Source of the DNA: Chitinophagales bacterium
GTDB taxonomy: Bacteria; Bacteroidota; Bacteroidia; Chitinophagales; Chitinophagaceae
DNA length: 48,062 nucleotides
Direction of reading: 5' to 3'
NCBI GenBank assembly: GCA_015655015.1
Contig: JAATFV010000194.1
Coordinates: forward strand, 1-48,062
Positions 42,867 to 48,062 of the stretch are shown here, one piece after another (position 1 is the stretch's first letter; the number at the start of each line of letters is the position of its first letter). A program made the position numbers and the translations under genes. Under the pieces are notes generated by a model that saw only the letters and a program-made list of their open reading frames with translations, was not told the origin of the DNA and made no database searches.

Positions 42867-44204
42867 ATGAGGTCCCTTTCTTTTCTAACGATCATCTTTT
42901 GCTGTTCAACCGCATTTGCTCAAAACCCCATCGGCATTTTTGAGAACCATGCCGATATCGGCAATCCTAAAAAAGCCGGTTCCGCCCAATATGATGAAGG
43001 AACACAAACCTACAACATCAAAGGCGGTGGATACAATATCTGGTTCAACAGGGACGAGTTCCATTATCTCTATAAAAAGATAAAAGGGGATTTTATCCTC
43101 ACCGCAGACTTCGGGTTCACCGGTGATACGGCCAACTCCGCAGGACATCGGAAAATTGGCTGGATGGTGCGGGAATCCACCGATGAAGGCGCCGCCAGCA
43201 TGAACGCCGTCATACACATCGACGGCCATTTCGCCTTTCAGTGGAGGACCTACAGGGGAATGTTCATGAGAGACCCCGAAGACGAGTTCTACTATACCAA
43301 AAACGGCGGACAGACCATCCGGTTGGAACGCTTCGGTAATACCATGGCCATGTACGTGGCGCATTGGGGTGAACCGCTTCAGTTCGTCGGAAGCCATGAG
43401 ATGAAGGAAATGAAAGACGAAGTGCTGGCAGGCCTGTTCATTTGCTCGCACGATTCCGATAAAGTGGTGGACGCCAGGGTTTGGAATGTACGTATCGACC
43501 ACCCGGTTCCCGGAGATTACCACCCCATGAAAACCATACAGCGCTACCTGAAGCCCATGACAGCCATACTGAGCTCCCGGCTGGAAACAATGAAGGTAGC
43601 TGACGGCAAACGTACCATCATCCACGAATCGGCCGGCAGGTTCGAGTCCCCCAGCTGGTCGCCCGATGGCAAAAAATTGCTCTACAACGAAGGAGGGTCC
43701 GTATACACCATCCCGGCAGAAGGCGGCACACCCGAAAAGCTTAACGGCACACCAGAAAAACCCAGCAGCACATCTGAAAAACTCAATAACCCCATCGCCG
43801 GTAAGATCAGGAAAACCAAAGACGGCGAATATTCACCCGACGGCAGATATATCTATTATAATTCCGGCGAGACCGGTACCACCCAGGTCTGGCGGATGAA
43901 ACCCGACGGCTCAGCCAAAGAACAGCTCACCTTCGATGAATACCACAGCTGGTTCCCGCATATCTCTCCGGATGGAAAATGGATCGCCTTCCTTTCCTAT
44001 TCAACGGATATAGCCCCCAATTCACACCCCTATTATAAAAAAGTGATGCTGCGCCTAATGCCCGCAGCAGGCGGAGCCCCAAGGGTCATCGCCTTTTTGT
44101 ACGGGGGAGAGGGATCCCTCAATGCCAATTCCTGGTCACCCGATAGTAAGACAATCGCCTTTGTCAGTAATGCAGAAAAAGCAGAACTTCACACAAATCA
44201 ATAA
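42867..44204 (+). CDS. Exported beta-sandwich plus TolB-propeller protein
   Basis: This protein has 445 residues with a signal peptide at 1-19 (STAFAQ). Residues about 20-215 look like a concanavalin-like (DUF1349-type) beta-sandwich (GDFILTADFGF, IGWMVRES). Residues about 240-440 hold PD40/WD40-like TolB repeats (SPSWSPDGKKLLYN, YSPDGRYIYYNS, ISPDGKWIAFLS, NSWSPDSKTIAFVS). Both parts are usual in proteins that bind carbohydrate or other polymers. A 21-bp unit is repeated three times in frame at 43728-43790 (TPEKLNG, TPEKPSS, TSEKLNN). The stop is one base before the next start. Confidence 0.8.
   Translation: MRSLSFLTIIFCCSTAFAQNPIGIFENHADIGNPKKAGSAQYDEGTQTYNIKGGGYNIWFNRDEFHYLYKKIKGDFILTADFGFTGDTANSAGHRKIGWMVRESTDEGAASMNAVIHIDGHFAFQWRTYRGMFMRDPEDEFYYTKNGGQTIRLERFGNTMAMYVAHWGEPLQFVGSHEMKEMKDEVLAGLFICSHDSDKVVDARVWNVRIDHPVPGDYHPMKTIQRYLKPMTAILSSRLETMKVADGKRTIIHESAGRFESPSWSPDGKKLLYNEGGSVYTIPAEGGTPEKLNGTPEKPSSTSEKLNNPIAGKIRKTKDGEYSPDGRYIYYNSGETGTTQVWRMKPDGSAKEQLTFDEYHSWFPHISPDGKWIAFLSYSTDIAPNSHPYYKKVMLRLMPAAGGAPRVIAFLYGGEGSLNANSWSPDSKTIAFVSNAEKAELHTNQ
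43728..43790 (+). repeat. In-frame 21-bp triplicate inside the TolB-like gene
   Basis: Three 21-base units (43728-43748, 43749-43769, 43770-43790) encode TPEKLNG, TPEKPSS and TSEKLNN in a loop between propeller strands, from residue 288. The unit length keeps the frame, so the insertion is tolerated. Confidence 0.8.
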
Positions 44205-44205
44205 C

Positions 44206-45072
44206 ATGGAACTATCCAGAAAACATTTTATCCGGACAGCCGCCTTAGCGGCAGCCAGCGCTGTAACCTTGCCGCTTATTGGTAATGCCGCATTACAGCA
44301 TCCAGCTTCTTCTCCTCATCCTTCCTCCGACCCAAAAGAGACGCCCTTTCCGCTGGGCATCGCAGGGTATACCTTTGCCAGGTTCGATTTGGAACACTCC
44401 ATAGCCATGATGAACCGCATCGGCGTTAAAAATCTTTCCCTGAAGGAATTTCATCTCCCATTGAATAGCAACGACGAAAAAGTAAAGTCTGTCATGGGCG
44501 CATTCGCCGCCGCCGGCATCAACATATATGCTGTCGGCGTTATTTACATGAAAACACAACAGGCAGTGGACGAGGCATTTGCCTATGCCAAAAAAGTCGG
44601 AGTGAAGCTGATCGTAGGCGTGCCCAATTATGACCTCATTGATTACACCGAACAAAAGGTAAAGGAGACGGATATCCGTATCGCTATTCACAACCACGGT
44701 CCTGAAGACGCCCTGTACCCCGGACCCGGACAGGTGTACGAACGTATTAAGAACAGGGATCCGCGGATGGGTCTTTGCCTGGATATCGGTCACGCCGTAA
44801 GAGCTGGAACCGATCTCGAAAAAGCCATTAAGGAATACAGTACCAGGTTATACGACTTACATATAAAAGATATTACGATTGCGGCCAAAGATGGCAAAGC
44901 GATCGAGATCGGGAGAGGGGTCATTGATTTTAAGGCCCTGGTAAAGGCGCTCCGGAAAAATCAGTATTCCGGAATGTGCAGCATTGAGTTTGAGAAAGAC
45001 ATGACCGATCCCCTGCCGGGCATAGCCGAATCGATCGGATATTTTAAGGGGGTTATGACGAACTTGAGTTAA
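44206..45072 (+). CDS. Sugar isomerase/epimerase-like TIM-barrel protein with Tat-like signal
   Basis: The ATG at 44206 gives 288 residues; the open frame reaches back into the previous gene but the Tat-like N-terminus (SRKHFIRTAALAAASA) sets the start. Metal-site motifs of this fold are clear: SLKEFH, IAIHNHG, CLDIGHA, YDLHIKD and SIEFEKD. It likely acts outside the cytoplasm on a sugar or keto-sugar. It is one base after the TolB-like gene and 37 bp before the Gfo/Idh gene. It is only distantly related to the TIM-barrel protein at 41828. Confidence 0.88.
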   Translation: MELSRKHFIRTAALAAASAVTLPLIGNAALQHPASSPHPSSDPKETPFPLGIAGYTFARFDLEHSIAMMNRIGVKNLSLKEFHLPLNSNDEKVKSVMGAFAAAGINIYAVGVIYMKTQQAVDEAFAYAKKVGVKLIVGVPNYDLIDYTEQKVKETDIRIAIHNHGPEDALYPGPGQVYERIKNRDPRMGLCLDIGHAVRAGTDLEKAIKEYSTRLYDLHIKDITIAAKDGKAIEIGRGVIDFKALVKALRKNQYSGMCSIEFEKDMTDPLPGIAESIGYFKGVMTNLS

Positions 45073-45109
45073 CATGCCTTTCACCCGTATTATCTAAACG
45101 ATTGAGTCT

Positions 45110-46291
45110 ATGGAAAAAAAAGTGATAAAGGCAGGATTAATAGGTTCAGGATTTGCCGCGCGGTTTCATTATGACGCCCTGCAGCATGTGTACAGTGCAA
45201 AAGTCGAAGTGACAGGCGCCTGGTCGGTTACCCCGTCAAAACTGTTGGAATTTACCCGGCCCAGGGCCCTGAAGGCCTATGATACCCTCGAAGCCCTGAT
45301 AGACGATTGTGACGTGCTGCATGTTTGCACACCCACCATTACTCATGAACCAATCGTAGTTGCCGCACTTCGGCAGCATAAGAACGTCATTATCGAGAAA
45401 CCCCTGACAGGTTATTTCGGGGACGGAAGCCCAGGTTTTAATGGTGATACCTTTCCCCGGGAACAAGGGCTGCAGCACACGCTGGAAAGCTTGCAGCGGA
45501 TGCTGGCCGCCGAAAAGGAGTCCAAAGGAAAGATCATGTATGCAGAGAACTGGATCTATGCACCGGCCATCCAGAAAGAGCGGGAGCTCATCGAAAGATC
45601 AGGAGCGCAGATCATCTGGATGCATGGGGAGCAATCCCACTCCGGCTCACATTCCCTCGCCTATGGACAATGGAAATTATCCGGAGGAGGCTCGATGATC
45701 GGAAAAGGATGCCATCCCCTGTCGGTCGCCCTGTATTTCAAACAGGTAGAAGGTCGCGCCCGCGATGGCCGGCCCATCAGGCCCAAAACCATTACAGCCC
45801 GCACCCATGCCATTACAAGGATGCCGGGATATAAGAATGAAGGTTATCTGCAAACGACCTATAAGGATATCGAAGACTTTGCCCTGATGCATATAGAATT
45901 TGAGGACGGCGCCATGGCAAGCCTCTTCGCCAGTGAGCTGGTGTTGGGAGGAGTGAATAACTGGATCGAGGTCAACGCCAACAACCACCGCACAAAATGC
46001 CGCATGAGCCAGAACGACGCCATGTTGGCCTATACTCCCGATGAGCGGCACTTCAAAGACATATACGTGGTGGAAAAGACGGAGACCAAACAGGGATGGT
46101 CATTCATATCTCCTGACGAAGGATGGTTCCATGGTTACCAGCACGAGATGAATGCCTTCTATCGATCCGCGGCTTATGATGAACCCGTGGAAAGTAATAG
46201 CAGTCTTGCGGCAGATACCATAGCTACCATCTATGCAGGTTATGTTTCTGCAGAAAGAAAAGGGGCGGAAGTCCCTGTTACGCTTTTATAA
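45110..46291 (+). CDS. Gfo/Idh/MocA-family oxidoreductase (locus 4 cluster)
   Basis: This cytoplasmic NAD(P)-dependent dehydrogenase has 393 residues. The Rossmann motif GSGFAA is at 12-17, EKP at 96-98 and the substrate domain has LSGGGSMIGKGCHPLSVALY. It is longer than the locus 3 member (338), with an insert after EKPLTGYFG, and belongs to another branch. Its pairing with TIM-barrel proteins is typical of pathways that oxidise a sugar hydroxyl and then rearrange or cleave the keto-product. Confidence 0.92.
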   Translation: MEKKVIKAGLIGSGFAARFHYDALQHVYSAKVEVTGAWSVTPSKLLEFTRPRALKAYDTLEALIDDCDVLHVCTPTITHEPIVVAALRQHKNVIIEKPLTGYFGDGSPGFNGDTFPREQGLQHTLESLQRMLAAEKESKGKIMYAENWIYAPAIQKERELIERSGAQIIWMHGEQSHSGSHSLAYGQWKLSGGGSMIGKGCHPLSVALYFKQVEGRARDGRPIRPKTITARTHAITRMPGYKNEGYLQTTYKDIEDFALMHIEFEDGAMASLFASELVLGGVNNWIEVNANNHRTKCRMSQNDAMLAYTPDERHFKDIYVVEKTETKQGWSFISPDEGWFHGYQHEMNAFYRSAAYDEPVESNSSLAADTIATIYAGYVSAERKGAEVPVTLL

Positions 46292-46361
46292 ATAAAAGGT
46301 CCCGATAATATGGCATATGCCAGCCCGGGTAATTACGACATATACCAGCCAACAAACAGTT

Positions 46362-47900
46362 ATGATAGCTACGGCAAACACACCCCTCCCCGATCTTCGC
46401 AGCAGCCCCATCGGAAAATATCGATGGACGATCTGTTCATTGGTATTCTTTGCCACCACCATCAACTACCTGGACCGGCAGGTGATCAGCCTGCTCAAAC
46501 CGACATTGGAAAAAGAGTTCTCCTGGAAAGAATCGGATTATTCCAATATCGTCATCGCCTTCCAGTTTGCCTACGCCCTGGGCATGATCGGCGCAGGCCG
46601 CATCATAGATAAAATAGGAACGAAATTAGGGTACGCCTTTACATTGATCCTGTGGAGTATCGCCAGCATCTTACATGCCTTCGCCACCGGCGCTCTCAGC
46701 TTTATGATCTACCGGGCCTTCCTCGGAGTTACGGAAGCCGGTAATTTCCCTGCCGCTTTTAAGACGGTGGCAGAATGGTTCCCCCGGAAAGAAAGAGCGT
46801 TTGCAGGAGGGATCTTTAATTCAGGGACGAATATCGGCGCCATCATTGCCCCCATCGTCGTACCCTATATCGCCATCCATTATAGCTGGCGGATCGCCTT
46901 TATCGCTATCGGAGCCATCGGGTTTATCTGGCTGATCTTCTGGTTCCTCCTCTATGAGGTACCGGCCAAACATAAGAAACTGTCAAAGGAAGAGCTCGAT
47001 TATATCAACAGCGATACAGCCGTCGATGACACGGCGTCCCCCCGGGCAACGGCAAATGCTGCCTCCCTTCCCAATGGCGCAATCCCCGGTTCTGCTGTCC
47101 CCCATAGCGCTGTCCCCACCGGCATCACGCCCGTTGCCACCTCCACCAGCACTACACTCGATCCCGCTCCCCTCCCCGGAGACACGAATGCCGACGCAAT
47201 CAATATCGAACAACAACCCAACATTTCCTGGACCTCCCTGTTACGGTTGAAACAAACATGGGCCTTCGTCGCCGGCAAATTTTTAACGGACGGCATCTGG
47301 TGGTTCTTCTTATTCTGGTTACCCGCTTTTCTTGCATCGGAATATAAGCTGGTAGGCATGCAGGTGAGCCTGCCCATTGCCTTTGTCTATTCATTGGCCG
47401 GAGTGGCAAGTGTCTTCGGCGGCTGGCTGCCCGCCTGGCTGGTAAAAAATAAAAATTGGGATATCGTAAAGGCACGAAAAAGATCCATGCTGCTCTACGC
47501 ATTTTTTCCCTTGCTGGTCATGGTATCCCAGACAGCAGGAAGTTATGGTATGTGGTATGCGGTCATTATCATTGGTATCGCAGCCTCTGCCCACCAGGCT
47601 TGGTCTGCCAACCTTTTTACCACCGTATCCGATATGTTCCCCAAAAGTTCGGTCGCCTCCGTAGTAGGCATAGGAGGGATGGCGGGCGGTCTGGGTGGAA
47701 TGGCCGTTGCTAAGATGGCCGGTCTCCTCTTCGATCATTACAAGAGCCTTGGTCACATTCAAACCGGCTATTACATCCTGTTTTTATATTGCGGCTTAGG
47801 CTACCTCGTTGCCTGGTTTGTTATGTTCCGGTTATTGGTGCCCGGAATGGAACCTGTCACCGCCGCCAACCTGGGCAAACACAAGACCAAAAGCAATTGA
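46362..47900 (+). CDS. MFS transporter, hexuronate/anion:cation symporter type
   Basis: The ATG at 46362 (MIATANTPLPDL) gives 512 residues; an ATG at 46317 would add 15. There are twelve membrane segments, with the ACS-family opening TINYLDRQVISLLKPTLEKEF (shortened in other citations) and FLGVTEAGNFPAAFKTVAEWF, as in ExuT-like carriers of hexuronates and aldonates. The central cytoplasmic loop between segments 6 and 7 carries an unusual low-complexity stretch of about 65 residues rich in Pro, Ala, Thr and Ser (47020-47215, including GAIPGSAVPHSAVPTG). It would import a sugar acid for the last genes of this cluster. Confidence 0.92.
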   Translation: MIATANTPLPDLRSSPIGKYRWTICSLVFFATTINYLDRQVISLLKPTLEKEFSWKESDYSNIVIAFQFAYALGMIGAGRIIDKIGTKLGYAFTLILWSIASILHAFATGALSFMIYRAFLGVTEAGNFPAAFKTVAEWFPRKERAFAGGIFNSGTNIGAIIAPIVVPYIAIHYSWRIAFIAIGAIGFIWLIFWFLLYEVPAKHKKLSKEELDYINSDTAVDDTASPRATANAASLPNGAIPGSAVPHSAVPTGITPVATSTSTTLDPAPLPGDTNADAINIEQQPNISWTSLLRLKQTWAFVAGKFLTDGIWWFFLFWLPAFLASEYKLVGMQVSLPIAFVYSLAGVASVFGGWLPAWLVKNKNWDIVKARKRSMLLYAFFPLLVMVSQTAGSYGMWYAVIIIGIAASAHQAWSANLFTTVSDMFPKSSVASVVGIGGMAGGLGGMAVAKMAGLLFDHYKSLGHIQTGYYILFLYCGLGYLVAWFVMFRLLVPGMEPVTAANLGKHKTKSN

Positions 47901-48009
47901 TCAGGAGAGCACAAACAACAACAACTGATCACAACAAATAACACAACAATATCTGATCATCGAAGCTCAAACAAACAACAATCGAATATAGCAAATCAAA
48001 CAACAGATC
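47901..48009. other. Low-complexity CA-rich spacer
   Basis: This 109-bp gap is rich in ACAACAA and TGATCA-type words (for example CTGATCACAACAAATAACAC) but without a clean repeat unit. No ORF, hairpin with T-run or consensus promoter was seen. Confidence 0.4.
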
Positions 48010-48062
48010 ATGGGAAATCAAATCGATACTACCACGACAGACACCCACCTGAAAGGAGCCAT
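48010..48062 (+). CDS. Start of an unidentified gene, cut by the window end
   Basis: An ATG at 48010 opens a frame reading MGNQIDTTTTDTHLKGA that is still open at the last base. It lies 109 bp after the transporter gene in the same direction, so it probably belongs to the same cluster. Too short to name. Confidence 0.4.
   Translation, partial: MGNQIDTTTTDTHLKGA

Overview
The window looks like a chromosomal segment of a Bacteroidota bacterium, most likely a Chitinophagaceae member close to Chitinophaga. The evidence is four SusC/SusD outer-membrane pairs, each with its own ECF sigma factor and FecR-type anti-sigma factor, a GldF-GldG fusion transporter, SusC proteins with an N-terminal STN domain, promoters of the TTTG/TAnnTTTG type, and little sign of Shine-Dalgarno sequences. 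Both strands are densely coded. No rRNA, tRNA, CRISPR array, phage or insertion sequence was found.

Layout. (1) 136-7028, minus strand: sigma > fecR > susC > susD (locus 1). A 68-codon ORF follows on the plus strand (7188-7394). (2) 7530-17752, minus strand: a paralogous sigma > fecR > susC > susD (locus 2), continued 35 bp later by an ABC ATPase, interrupted by a frameshift, and a GldF-GldG fusion permease. A strong hairpin terminator at 7448-7486 closes it. (3) 18171-31641, plus strand: sigma > fecR > susC > susD (locus 3), then a tight, partly overlapping string of sodium:solute symporter, Gfo/Idh/MocA dehydrogenase, KDPG-aldolase-family enzyme, threonine-synthase-like PLP enzyme, amidohydrolase and metallo-beta-lactamase-fold hydrolase. 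(4) 31719-34157, minus strand: a siderophore-type TonB-dependent receptor. (5) 34566-48062, plus strand: sigma > fecR > susC > susD (locus 4), then secreted and cytoplasmic sugar-handling genes (two TIM-barrel isomerase/epimerase-like proteins, a beta-sandwich/TolB-propeller protein, a Gfo/Idh dehydrogenase, a hexuronate-type MFS transporter) and the first codons of another gene.

How it fits together. Each locus follows the FecI/FecR trans-envelope plan: ligand binding at SusC is passed through the STN domain to FecR, which controls the sigma factor. None of the four loci contains a glycoside hydrolase or peptidase, so the substrates are probably small molecules or oligomers made elsewhere. 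The locus 3 enzymes can be arranged into a phosphorylation-free route for an N-acylated amino sugar or amino aldonate, ending in pyruvate plus an aldehyde; this is an inference. The locus 4 tail resembles pathways that oxidise a sugar and then isomerise or cleave the keto-product.

The most unexpected signal is in the fecR-susC spacers of loci 1, 2 and 3. Each carries a well-formed intrinsic terminator facing the wrong way, on the strand opposite to susC, and in all three the wobble pairs fit only the antisense RNA. This points to a short antisense RNA reading out of each susC start, comparable to the cis-antisense RNAs known from Bacteroides polysaccharide loci. Locus 4, with a 43-bp spacer, lacks it.
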